A stretch of 18,200 bases of DNA from Candidatus Scatomorpha stercoravium (GCA_018716005.1 DVKN01000186.1:1-18200); one strand, 5' to 3'. Positions 6,287 to 13,816 are shown, counted from the first letter of the stretch. Notes: a model not told the origin generated them from the letters alone. Translations and numbers: made by a program.

Positions 6287-8299
6287 TTACTGCTCGGCTC
6301 TCTCGAAGGCGTCCGCGCCGTGGTGGCAGATCGGGCAGACGTAGTCCGCGGGGAGCTCCTCGCCCTCGTAGAAGTAGCCGCAGACGGTGCAGAGCCAGCC
6401 CTTCTTCTTGTTGACGACGGCGGGCACATAGTGCTCGAAGTCCTCGGGGCCGTGCTTGCAGAGCGGGCAGACGAAGTCGGCGGGCAGCTCCGCGCCCTCG
6501 TAGAAGTAGCCGCAGACCTTGCAGATCCAGCCCTCGACGGTCGGGGCGGCGGGCTGCTTCTTGGGCTTGATGTGCGCGTGGTAGTAGCTGTAGGTGCAGC
6601 TCGGCTTGTCGGAGAGGACGTGCGCCTCCACGACCTCGGCGATGTAGAGCATCTGGGTGCCGCAGTCGCGCGAATCGATGACGCGCGCGCTGAGCACGGC
6701 GTTGGTGTGCTGGCCTATATAGCGCACGCCGTTCTGCGTGCGGAGCTCGTCCGGCCAGTCGGCGAACTTGTCCACGTCGCGTCCGGACTGGAAGCCGAAG
6801 TGCTTGAAGGTGTCGTAGGGGGCGTCCTCGGTGAGGATGCTGATGTTGAAGATGCCGGCCTTCGCTACCATGTCGCAGGTGTGGTTGGCCTTGATGCAGC
6901 TTATCGTGATCTTCTTCGGGTCGGAGGAGGTTATCTGACCGGCGGTGTTGATGACGCAGCCGTAGTCCTTGCCGTCCACGCGGGTGGTGAGGATCTCGCA
7001 GCCGTAGCTGAACTTGTTGAAGGCCTTGTTGTCGACCTCAAAGACGCCGTCCATGCCGCTCTCGGTGCTGGTCTTGACCTCGACCGGCGCGGGCTTCGGC
7101 GGCAGCACGTCGGCGGCGATGGCGTCGGCGAGCGCGTCGAGCCCGGCGAGCTGGTCCTCGGCGAGGGCGCTCTTTACGGTGAGGGTATCGCCGATGAACT
7201 CGGTGCCCTTGAGGGAGCTGAGCAGCTGCTTCATGAGGCCGCCGCTCGTGGGCGCCCAGGAGCCGTTCTCGATGAGCGCGACCTTGCGGTTTTGCAGGTT
7301 GTGGTTCACGATCTCGTGCAGAAGCTGCTCCATCGTGACGAACACGCCGGCGTTATAGGTCGTCGCGGCGAACACGAGGTGGCTGTACTTGAAGGCGTCG
7401 GAGAGTATATAGCTCGAGGGCGTGACGGAGGTGTCGTACATCTTGACCTTCACGCCGCGGTCGGAGAGCTTGGCGGCGAGGATGTTCGCGGCGTTCTCCG
7501 TGTGCCCGTAGACGCTCGCGTAGGCGATGAGCACGCCGTTGACCTCGGGCGTGTAGCTCGACCACTGGACGTACTTCTCGAGGAAGTCGCCAAAGCCGCT
7601 CCGCCAGACGAAGCTGTGCAGCGGGCAGACATAGTTGATCTCGAGCCCGGAGGCCTTGCGCAGCACGGCCTGCACCTGCGGGCCGTACTTGCCCACGATG
7701 TTGGTGTAGTAGCGCCTCGCCTCGTCGAGGTACTCGCCCATGAAGTCGCACTCGTCGGAGAAGATGCGCCCGTTGAGCGCGCCGAAGGAACCGAAGGCGT
7801 CCGCCGAGAAGAGGATGCCGTCGGTCGTGTCGTAGCTCATCATGACCTCGGGCCAGTGGACCATGGGGGCCATCACAAAGGTGAAGTTGTGGCGGCCGGT
7901 GCTGAGCGTGTCGCCCTCCTTCACGAGGTGGATGCGCGCGGAGAGGTCGGTCGGGAAAAAGCGCGCGAGCATGTCGCGGATCTTGGCGTTGCAGACTATC
8001 TTCGCCTCGGGGTAGCGGATGGCGATGTCCTCTATCGTCGCGGCGTGGTCGGGCTCCATGTGATGTACGACGAGGTAGTCGAGCTTGCGCCCGCCGAGGG
8101 CGTAGGCGACGTTCTCGAAGAAGTTGTGCGCCACGGCCTTGTCGACGGTGTCGAGCAGCACGGTCTTCTCGTCGAGGAGCAGGTAGGAGTTATAGGAGAC
8201 GCCGTCGGGCACGCCGTAGACGCCCTCGAAGAAAGCGAGCCGCCTGTCGTCCGCGCCCACCCAGACGAGGTCGGACGTCACATTTCTGGTGCAGTGCAT
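6287..8299 (-). CDS. Multidomain flavodiiron protein (FDP core + flavin reductase + two rubredoxin-like domains)
   Basis: A 670-residue protein expected to reduce O2 and/or NO in the cytoplasm, protecting an anaerobe. The metallo-beta-lactamase-like diiron domain (~1-250) keeps the full ligand set: H80-x-E82-x-D84, H148, D167 and H228, plus H85. A flavodoxin domain (~255-400) has an FMN-phosphate loop near 262-271. A flavin-reductase-like domain follows (~415-575). Two rubredoxin-like units close the protein: C593/C596...C611/C614 and C637/C640...C655/C658. Each unit has only 14 residues between its CxxC pairs, against about 29 in classical rubredoxin, so they are 'short-spaced' as in rubrerythrin tails. 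The units resemble each other closely, suggesting internal duplication. The start is supported by GGGAGG 8 nt upstream. It is transcribed alone. Whether NO or O2 is the main substrate cannot be read from sequence. Confidence 0.95.
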   Translation of the reverse strand: MHCTRNVTSDLVWVGADDRRLAFFEGVYGVPDGVSYNSYLLLDEKTVLLDTVDKAVAHNFFENVAYALGGRKLDYLVVHHMEPDHAATIEDIAIRYPEAKIVCNAKIRDMLARFFPTDLSARIHLVKEGDTLSTGRHNFTFVMAPMVHWPEVMMSYDTTDGILFSADAFGSFGALNGRIFSDECDFMGEYLDEARRYYTNIVGKYGPQVQAVLRKASGLEINYVCPLHSFVWRSGFGDFLEKYVQWSSYTPEVNGVLIAYASVYGHTENAANILAAKLSDRGVKVKMYDTSVTPSSYILSDAFKYSHLVFAATTYNAGVFVTMEQLLHEIVNHNLQNRKVALIENGSWAPTSGGLMKQLLSSLKGTEFIGDTLTVKSALAEDQLAGLDALADAIAADVLPPKPAPVEVKTSTESGMDGVFEVDNKAFNKFSYGCEILTTRVDGKDYGCVINTAGQITSSDPKKITISCIKANHTCDMVAKAGIFNISILTEDAPYDTFKHFGFQSGRDVDKFADWPDELRTQNGVRYIGQHTNAVLSARVIDSRDCGTQMLYIAEVVEAHVLSDKPSCTYSYYHAHIKPKKQPAAPTVEGWICKVCGYFYEGAELPADFVCPLCKHGPEDFEHYVPAVVNKKKGWLCTVCGYFYEGEELPADYVCPICHHGADAFERAEQ

Positions 8300-8335
8300 A
8301 GTGAATGCCTCCCGTGTTATTATTTTGGCAGAGAT

Positions 8336-8364
8336 ATAATATCACCTCGAGCGTCCCGAGTAAA
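8336..8364 (-). promoter_or_regulatory. Promoter of the flavodiiron gene
   Basis: On the minus strand TTTACT (8359-8364), 17 bp, then TATTAT (8336-8341). The predicted transcript has a leader of about 30 nt. No clear operator is seen. Confidence 0.65.
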
Positions 8365-8463
8365 GGCTTTTTCCGTAAATTTTCTGAGTTTCCGCATGAA
8401 TATGCCGCCAAACTCGCCCGGCGTATGCGCGCATGGCATAATCAGGCCGAAGGAGTGATGAGC

Positions 8464-8535
8464 ATGAGCGCCAGCCGCCGCCCGCCTGATAGCCTGGATA
8501 ATCCTCCCCCAAACCCTCACCCCCTTTGGGCCTAA
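8464..8535 (+). CDS. Possible 23-residue Pro-rich small ORF
   Basis: An ATG preceded by AAGGAG at 8 nt encodes a 23-residue peptide rich in Pro, ending Pro-His-Pro-Leu-Trp-Ala, with TAA at 8533-8535. A palindrome follows 9 nt later. The composition looks unlike a typical small protein, and the nearest -10-like element (CATAAT at 8437-8442) would start the transcript inside the ribosome site. It may be chance. No function is assigned. Confidence 0.2.
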   Translation: MSASRRPPDSLDNPPPNPHPLWA

Positions 8536-8543
8536 ATAATTTG

Positions 8544-8573
8544 ATGCCCGGGAATCCGCGGATTCCCGGGCAT
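8544..8573 (-). terminator. 30-bp perfect palindrome, probable terminator of the MATE gene
   Basis: ATGCCCGGGAATCCG followed by its exact reverse complement forms a 15-bp uninterrupted palindrome. As RNA it would give a stem of about 13 bp with a tiny loop. It lies 69 nt past the MATE stop. On the minus strand it is followed by CAAATTATTTAGG, a weak U-rich stretch, so terminator is the likeliest role. It could also end a transcript of the small plus-strand ORF or bind a dimeric protein. Confidence 0.55.
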
Positions 8574-8641
8574 ATCTGCGCAATTCGGCGGCGCTAACGA
8601 GGCTGCTTGCTTCGTTGTATCCAGTTTAACTGTGCATTCGT

Positions 8642-9991
8642 CTATTCGCAGTCCGGTTTGTTCAGTATGGGGCGGAGGGTATGGAGGATGGCGGCGGAGA
8701 GGAGGGCGGCGGCCAGGCTGGTAAGGGGGAAGTTCAGCCAGATGCCGGTGAGGCCGAAGGGCCAGAGGGCGGCGAGGAGGGCGACGGGGAACACGAGCGC
8801 GGTCGCGACGGAGATAAGCGAGGCCGCGAGGGGCCTCTCGACGGCGAGCATATAGCTCTGCGTGGCGAAGGAGTACCAGCGTGTGATGTACGTCAAAGCG
8901 AACAGGCGAAGCGCCGCGCAGCTCATCTCCAACGCCTCGCTTCCGGGCTCGGACATGAAGAGCCGCGTCACCGTTTCCGGGAAAACCGCGATGACGGCCG
9001 CCGACGCGAGGGAGACGACCGCCGCCGCGCGGAAGCAGCAGCGTTCAATTGCTCGTACGCGCGAAAAGCTCCGCGCGCCCCAGTTGTAGCCGACCGCGGG
9101 CTGGAGCGAATCGCACATACCGTAGAGCAGCGGCTGCACAAATCCATCTGCGTACATCAATATGCCGTACACGCTCACGGCCGTCTCGCCGCCCATGCGG
9201 ACGAGGATGAAGTTCATGATGATGCTCGTGATTCGCCCGGCGATGTTGTTCAGGAAATTCGGGCTGCCGCAGGCGATGATTTCGCGCAGCATTTTGCCTG
9301 AAAATCGTGGTTTCACGAACTTTAAGAGCGCCTTCCCGCGGAAGAAGGGCACGTAGGCAATCACAGCGCAGACGGCCATGCCGGCGCAGGTCGCGCCCGC
9401 AGCGCCCCATATCCCGAAGCCGAACACACCCAGGAACAGGAATTCGAGCACGCCGGACAGCGCGCTCATGAGCAGGTTCAGGCACATGCTGCCGCGGATG
9501 TAGCCGCAGATGCGCAGGTAATTGTCCGCCGCGAAGACGATGGTCGTCACCGGCGAGCAGATTGCGTACACTCTTAAGTACGTCGTGGCGAGCTCGGCGA
9601 ACTCGCCCTCCGCGCCCATCGCGGTCATGAGCCAGGGCGCGGCGGCGTAGAGCACGGCGCCCATCATGACGCCGGAGAGCACGATAAGCAGGCTCGCGCA
9701 GGTGAAGATGTTGTCCGCCTCGCGCCTCTCGCCGCGGCCCAGATTTACTGAAATAGGTACGGCCGAGCCCACGCCAATGAGGTCGGCGAGGGCGAAGTTG
9801 ATAATGACGAAGGGCATGGCGAGGTTCAGCGCCGCGAAGGGCGTGTCGCCCAGATAGTGCCCGACGAAGATGCCGTCGAGCAGCTGGTAGAGCGCCGAGG
9901 CCAGCATGCTGACCGCGCCCGGCAGCGCCGCTATGAAGAAGAGCCGGCCCGGCGCAGTTCTCGAAAAGAGCTCCGTGGAGTCGCCCCGCAT
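8642..9991 (-). CDS. MATE-family multidrug efflux transporter
   Basis: A 449-residue polytopic protein with about 12 hydrophobic segments arranged as two homologous halves, the usual MATE size. The N-terminal helix region (SMLASALYQLLDGIFVGHYL) and the following Gly-Asp-Thr-Pro-Phe-Ala-Ala-Leu-Asn segment are typical of the MepA-like branch, which exports cationic drugs and dyes in exchange for Na+ or H+. The second half has matching features near residues 250-330. The start is the ATG at 9991, with GAGAGG about 10 nt upstream. The longer frame starting at 10054 would read through a terminator hairpin and is rejected. The only good promoter (10118-10146) is separated from the gene by a leader ORF and a strong terminator, so expression probably depends on readthrough. 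Confidence 0.92.
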   Translation of the reverse strand: MRGDSTELFSRTAPGRLFFIAALPGAVSMLASALYQLLDGIFVGHYLGDTPFAALNLAMPFVIINFALADLIGVGSAVPISVNLGRGERREADNIFTCASLLIVLSGVMMGAVLYAAAPWLMTAMGAEGEFAELATTYLRVYAICSPVTTIVFAADNYLRICGYIRGSMCLNLLMSALSGVLEFLFLGVFGFGIWGAAGATCAGMAVCAVIAYVPFFRGKALLKFVKPRFSGKMLREIIACGSPNFLNNIAGRITSIIMNFILVRMGGETAVSVYGILMYADGFVQPLLYGMCDSLQPAVGYNWGARSFSRVRAIERCCFRAAAVVSLASAAVIAVFPETVTRLFMSEPGSEALEMSCAALRLFALTYITRWYSFATQSYMLAVERPLAASLISVATALVFPVALLAALWPFGLTGIWLNFPLTSLAAALLSAAILHTLRPILNKPDCE

Positions 9992-10012
9992 GGTAAATCT
10001 ACCTCTCTCTGC

Positions 10013-10054
10013 AAAAAATGTGCGCCCGGCTATCCTAAAATAACCCGGGCGCAC
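10013..10054 (-). terminator. Strong intrinsic terminator in the MATE leader (attenuator candidate)
   Basis: A 10-bp perfect GC-rich stem (10045-10054 with 10020-10029) with a 15-nt loop, followed on the minus strand by A and then six U residues (10013-10018). It ends only about 6 nt before the MATE Shine-Dalgarno site. It must end most transcripts from both the six-gene envelope operon and the promoter at 10118-10146. The leader ORF stop codon lies in its loop. Confidence 0.85.
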
Positions 10055-10088
10055 CCGCCGCCTTATCCGACCGTGCGTATTGCGACAC
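10035..10088 (-). CDS. Candidate 17-codon leader peptide of the MATE attenuator
   Basis: On the minus strand GGAGG lies 5 nt before a GTG that opens a 17-residue reading frame, MSQYARSDKAAGAPGLF, ending in TAG at 10035-10037. The frame begins about 23 nt after the predicted transcription start and crosses the whole 5' arm of the terminator, with the stop inside the loop. A translating ribosome would therefore block the hairpin. The start region (10086-10091, TGCGTG) can pair with 10074-10079 (TACGCA). Codons 5-6 (CGCAC, 10073-10077) can alternatively pair with GTGCG (10050-10054) of the terminator arm. This matches leader-peptide attenuation in design, but coding is not proven. Confidence 0.5.
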   Translation of the reverse strand: MSQYARSDKAAGAPGLF

Positions 10089-10117
10089 GCAGTCCTCCGG
10101 CGGTAATTCCGCGAAAT

Positions 10118-10146
10118 ATTCTACCCGACGCCGCGGGCCTTGTCAA
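10118..10146 (-). promoter_or_regulatory. Promoter for the MATE leader, overlapping the peptidase stop codon
   Basis: On the minus strand a perfect TTGACA (10141-10146), 17 bp, and TAGAAT (10118-10123). The -35 contains the M15 peptidase TGA (10143-10145). The predicted start near 10111 gives a leader of about 120 nt before the MATE ATG. Confidence 0.8.
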
Positions 10147-12080
10147 GCCTCTTCGCCGCGCTCCGCGCGCTCGGTGACCGTCCCGAGCGAGTCGAGGTAA
10201 TACCACTCGCCGTCCGAGGCGTGCCAGCCCTCTATGCTCACGCCGGCCCACATATAGGTGTTGAGGCTCAGGTTCTTCCTTGTCTCGTTGTCCTGGAAGT
10301 GCCACCATTCGCTCGTTAAGCCGCCGAATCCGGCCGCTTTCATGATATTATCCAGTATAAGCGCCTCGTCGTTGTCCCGGTTTATGACCGAGTATATGCT
10401 CAGGTCGTGCATATCGCTCTGCATCTCGAGCTCCTCGCCGGAATCCACGCGCTCGAGCGTGAGGTCGAGGGCTATGCCCATGTTGTGCATCGAGCCGCCC
10501 TTGGCGAGGAAGTTCGGCAAACCGTACGTGCCGTCCTCCCAGAGCATACGGTAGGTGAGCGTCTGCCCCTCGGCGAGCTCGGGCAGCTCCTCGGGCACCT
10601 CGCCGTATATGTCGAGCTCGGGCACGGGCTGGTTCGTCATGAGCTCAGCCTTGTTGTATATGTCGACGGTGGCCTGGTTGGGGCGGTAGGAGTCGTAAAT
10701 CTTGAGGCGGTAGCCCTGCTCGAGGGCGGCGTTCGCGGCCGTATAGAGCTTTTCGCAGCAGGGGTAGAGGTACGGAGCGAGGTACACGCCCTCGGCGAGG
10801 CAGACGTGCTCGTAGCCCTTTACGACCTCGCCGGTGACCTCGGGAATCTCGTATCCGTGGACGGCGTACTTGCTCGCATAGCTGTTCGTGATGTCGTAGC
10901 CGATGAGCTTGCCCATGTATTCGGGCAGGTTTATCATGCAGTAGCTGCTGCTCAGATAGCCGTACGTTTCGCCATATCGCACGCGGAAGAAGCCGTCCTC
11001 CTCAGCGAGTACGCACAGCGTCGACGCGGCCGGGACGCTCGCGAGAGTCTCGCTCTCCGCGTCCGCGCTCTCGTAGAGCGGGAGTTCCATCAGCGGCCAT
11101 ATCGTACAATACAGCGGCGAAAGCTCGGTTGTCACGTCGATTACGTCGCTTTCCGAGACGTATTCGCCCTCTTCTGCGCCCTCGTCGGCGCCCATTACGC
11201 GGAAGCTGTAATCCCATACGCTCCGCAGGGCCTCCGTCTCATAGCGCAGCTCCTCCGTGCACTCCACGGTAGCGAGCGTCTCCCACTCGCCGCCGTCCGA
11301 ATACTGTATTTCGTACCAGTCGCCCTTGGCCTCCGTCCAGCTGAGGGCGTAGCGGTTCTCGCCTAGCTCCTCCGACGTAAGGCTGCTCGTGTCCGGCAGC
11401 AGGGCCTCGCGCTTGAGCGTATACTCCTCCCCCGCCGGGCCGGTTATCTCATACTGCTGCCCGTTCACGACGGCGCGCAGGCAGAATCTGTACGGCGTTT
11501 CGTATTCCGGCATGGGCAGGTCCCCGTCCTCGCCGAAGCTCACGCCGAGCTCGCCGTCCGCGAGGGTCGAGTCGAGCGGGCGCTCGCCGCCGGCGTCGAT
11601 TATCCGCAGCTCGTAGCTCCGTCCCACCAGGGGCTCGGCCTCGACGCTGAGCGTCCCCGCGTCCTCGTCGGGTATCCACTCCGCCTCGGGCGCCTCCGGG
11701 CTCACGAGGGGCACCGTCACCGTGACGCTTTCGCCCTCGCGGAAGTACTCTTTCCCGAACAGCTTCCAGCTGCCCAGCGGCGTCACCGTGAAGCTGTGCT
11801 CGCCCTCGGAGAGCGGGCCGACGTCCGCGGCGTTCTCCGTGAGCGGCTCCGAGCGCTCGCCGCCGTCGATGCTGAGGTAATACCTCGCGGCGTCCGGGCT
11901 CGCCGTCCACTCGAGGGCGTATTCGCCCCCGCCGAGGTCGAGGAAAGAGAGCGAGGCCCCCTCCGGCATGGAGGAGGCCGCGTTGATGTAGGGAAGCGCT
12001 GCCAGCAAAAAGGCCGCGATAAGTATAAGCGGCAGGGCCGCGAGGCAGATTATCAGCGTTATCTTGGCTTTTTTACTCAT
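10143..12080 (-). CDS. Multidomain VanX-type M15 D-Ala-D-Ala peptidase, membrane anchored
   Basis: A protein of about 645 residues (numbering here from the GTG at 12089, adding 3). An N-terminal signal anchor (~10-35) is followed by three beta-rich repeats resembling fibronectin type III (~45-128, 130-225, 232-322) and an SH3b-like segment (~330-388). Then comes an M15 peptidase domain (~395-610) with YRP (467-469), the zinc motif S533-x-H535-x-x-G-x-A-x-D542 and E594-W-W-H597. All three zinc ligands and the catalytic Glu are present. The family cleaves D-Ala-D-Ala dipeptide or peptidoglycan stem peptides. A single cell-wall-binding-like repeat (GW...DGxWYYLDSxG, ~621-636) ends the protein. 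The ATG at 12080 is preferred because the GTG has no spaced ribosome site. It is last in the envelope operon, 15 nt after the lipoprotein. Confidence 0.88.
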   Translation of the reverse strand: MSKKAKITLIICLAALPLILIAAFLLAALPYINAASSMPEGASLSFLDLGGGEYALEWTASPDAARYYLSIDGGERSEPLTENAADVGPLSEGEHSFTVTPLGSWKLFGKEYFREGESVTVTVPLVSPEAPEAEWIPDEDAGTLSVEAEPLVGRSYELRIIDAGGERPLDSTLADGELGVSFGEDGDLPMPEYETPYRFCLRAVVNGQQYEITGPAGEEYTLKREALLPDTSSLTSEELGENRYALSWTEAKGDWYEIQYSDGGEWETLATVECTEELRYETEALRSVWDYSFRVMGADEGAEEGEYVSESDVIDVTTELSPLYCTIWPLMELPLYESADAESETLASVPAASTLCVLAEEDGFFRVRYGETYGYLSSSYCMINLPEYMGKLIGYDITNSYASKYAVHGYEIPEVTGEVVKGYEHVCLAEGVYLAPYLYPCCEKLYTAANAALEQGYRLKIYDSYRPNQATVDIYNKAELMTNQPVPELDIYGEVPEELPELAEGQTLTYRMLWEDGTYGLPNFLAKGGSMHNMGIALDLTLERVDSGEELEMQSDMHDLSIYSVINRDNDEALILDNIMKAAGFGGLTSEWWHFQDNETRKNLSLNTYMWAGVSIEGWHASDGEWYYLDSLGTVTERAERGEEA

Positions 12081-12095
12081 GCGCGTCACGCTTTC

Positions 12096-12473
12096 TTATT
12101 CGACGTAGTTCACAGTCTCCGTCCCGTCGGTGTCGCGGTAGGTGTACACGGTGAAGCCGTCGTAGTAGAGGTTGCCGTCCTCGCCCTCGCCCAGGCAGCT
12201 GGGGGCGTAGTCGCTGCTCTCGGGCTCGCCGATGGCGGCTATGAGCTCGTTCACGTCCGCTCCCTCGAAGGTCTTGGCGGTCTCGAGGAGGCTGTCCTCC
12301 GGCTCGGCGGCGGGCTCGGTCTCCTCGGGCTCGGCGGCGGGCTCGGTAGCGGCGGGCTCAGTGGCGGCCGGCTCCTCGGTGGGGGCGGCGGTGGGCTCGG
12401 TCCCGGCGTCGCCGCAGGCCGCGAGCGAGAGGGCCAGCAGGGCCGCGAGCAGGACTGTGAGTGCTTTCTTCAT
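12096..12473 (-). CDS. Small secreted lipoprotein with Thr-Glu-Pro-Ala linker
   Basis: A 125-residue protein. A type II signal peptide ends in the lipobox L-A-A-C20, so it should be lipid-anchored outside the membrane. A low-complexity linker (~22-60) of repeated T-E-P-A-A / A-E-P-E units follows, acting as a wall-spanning stalk. A compact C-terminal domain (~62-125) has the pattern G-x-D-V-x-E-L-I-A-A-I-G-E-P and Y-Y-D-G-F-T-V-Y-T-Y, seen in other Clostridia lipoproteins of unknown role. AGGAGA lies about 8 nt before the ATG at 12473; the ATG at 12479 is too close to it. It sits between the DHHW-type protein and the M15 peptidase in the operon. Function unknown. Confidence 0.75.
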   Translation of the reverse strand: MKKALTVLLAALLALSLAACGDAGTEPTAAPTEEPAATEPAATEPAAEPEETEPAAEPEDSLLETAKTFEGADVNELIAAIGEPESSDYAPSCLGEGEDGNLYYDGFTVYTYRDTDGTETVNYVE

Positions 12474-12491
12474 GTTCATCTTCTCCTGATT

Positions 12492-13814
12492 TCAAAGGTT
12501 TACGGACGCGGAGCGGGCCGCGCCGCCGGCGTACCAGAGCAGCTCATATTCCCCGCCGCCCTCGCCGGGCAGCTCGGCGGCGAAACCGCCGGGGGTGAGC
12601 AGCGCCTCGTACCAACGGCCATTATACCCTATGAAGACGCGAGAATCAACGTCTATCTCGCCGGAAATCGTCCCCGATACGGAGTGATATCCCTCCGACG
12701 CGCCGTCGGCGGAGAGCGAGGCTTCGCCGCTTTGGGCCCCGGCGGCGTCGATATCGCGCTCCGGCGCCGGGAAGACGGCCGGCTGCTCATAGAGCCAGGA
12801 GAGGTTGCGCTCAACTATCTCTATGACGACCGCGTCCGCGGAAAGTTCCTCCGCCGCGGTGAGATCGTAGGCTGCCTGGCGCGAAAAGCGCGCCGTACCC
12901 CAGCTCGCAGCCATGAAGGGGTAGAGCAGCTCGCCGAAGGAGTCCCGGAACATGAGGAGCGTCCCCTCGCCCGCGCCGGCGGTCTCTATCGTGATGGAGT
13001 CCGGCCTCGTGCCCTCCGGCTCGGTGAAGGGGATGTTCACGGGGGCCGCGTCCGTCTCGGTGTCGGCGGCCGCGGGATAGAGCATCTCGTAGAGGTCGCC
13101 GGAGTGCGCGCGGAGCTCATGCTCGTAGCCCGAGGCGTAATCGCTCGCCGCGCCGAGGGCGGCGTTTATGGCGTCGGCCGCCATGGCCGCGCCGCGGGAG
13201 GTCCAGTGCGAGTCGTGCTCGAAGTAGAGCGTCTCGTCCGAGGCTGCGAAGAGCGGGAAGAGGTCCGCATACTTCACGCCCTGGCGCGCGAGCTCATCCG
13301 CCAGCCGCTCTGCGTCCGTGGGCGCGCCCGTGCGGGAATAGTCCGGCATATGTTCGCCGTAGAGCGAGCTCTTATTGGGCGCGATGGTGAAGACAAAGTC
13401 CGCGCCCAGGCTTCCGGCGTATTCGGACATGAGGGCGAGGTTCCTCGCGGCGGAGAAGAGCTCCCGCTCCGTCATGGGCTCCGTGCCCGTGTAATCGGCG
13501 AGCTCGTCGGCGTAGAAGAGCCAGCCGTCCCGCCCGAGTATGACGCCGTCCTCGGCGCTCTGGCCGAAGAGCGCCTCCACCCTCGCCCAGAGCGTAATGA
13601 GCTCCTGGCGGAGGGCGAAGCTCTCGTTGAGATAGTCAGCCGTGTCGGCGAGGAGCTCCGTATTGAGCGTCCCGTCCCGCTCGGTGAGCGAGGGCTTCTG
13701 CGGCGCGGTCTCGTTCGCGCGCGCCCCGCTCGGGCCGAGCACGGCCATGCCGAGGCTCGGGATGAGGCAGAGTATGAGGAATATGGCTATAAATGTTTTG
13801 CCGCTGCGCTTCAT
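12492..13814 (-). CDS. AlgJ/AlgX-like (DHHW-type) SGNH protein for polysaccharide O-acetylation
   Basis: A 440-residue protein. A signal anchor (~5-27) leads to an extracytoplasmic SGNH-like domain (~45-345) that keeps the AlgJ/AlgX triad pattern: D201-x-H203-W in HDSHWT, and Ser292 in F-R-D-S-F-G. In alginate O-acetylation these proteins act with the MBOAT protein AlgI to move acetyl groups onto the polymer; a matching role with the MBOAT two genes upstream is inferred. The polymer itself is unknown. The C-terminal ~75 residues add a beta-rich domain (~376-440). The ATG at 13814 follows the upstream TGA by 2 nt, with GGAG 7 nt before it; longer starts would overlap the transglutaminase gene by about 40 nt. 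It is the fourth gene of the operon. Confidence 0.85.
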   Translation of the reverse strand: MKRSGKTFIAIFLILCLIPSLGMAVLGPSGARANETAPQKPSLTERDGTLNTELLADTADYLNESFALRQELITLWARVEALFGQSAEDGVILGRDGWLFYADELADYTGTEPMTERELFSAARNLALMSEYAGSLGADFVFTIAPNKSSLYGEHMPDYSRTGAPTDAERLADELARQGVKYADLFPLFAASDETLYFEHDSHWTSRGAAMAADAINAALGAASDYASGYEHELRAHSGDLYEMLYPAAADTETDAAPVNIPFTEPEGTRPDSITIETAGAGEGTLLMFRDSFGELLYPFMAASWGTARFSRQAAYDLTAAEELSADAVVIEIVERNLSWLYEQPAVFPAPERDIDAAGAQSGEASLSADGASEGYHSVSGTISGEIDVDSRVFIGYNGRWYEALLTPGGFAAELPGEGGGEYELLWYAGGAARSASVNL

Positions 13815-13816
13815 TG

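Larger units (their letters stand above)
8365..8641. other. Gene-poor gap between flavodiiron and MATE genes
   Basis: Together with 8300-8364 (flavodiiron leader and promoter) this is the longest stretch without an established gene. It contains one doubtful 23-codon plus-strand ORF at 8464-8535 and a palindrome at 8544-8573. Nothing recognisable was seen in 8365-8448 or 8574-8641. Confidence 0.6.

Noticed and set aside
6116..8458. A 780-codon open frame on the plus strand, antisense to the flavodiiron gene
   Set aside because: It is the mirror of a GC-rich gene with complete family motifs on the minus strand; its translation is low-complexity (Val/Ala/Glu/Arg-rich) and has no recognisable domain or ribosome site.
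9992..10054. N-terminal extension of the MATE protein from 10054
   Set aside because: It would translate the terminator hairpin and U-tract and has no ribosome site; the ATG at 9991 has one and matches family length.
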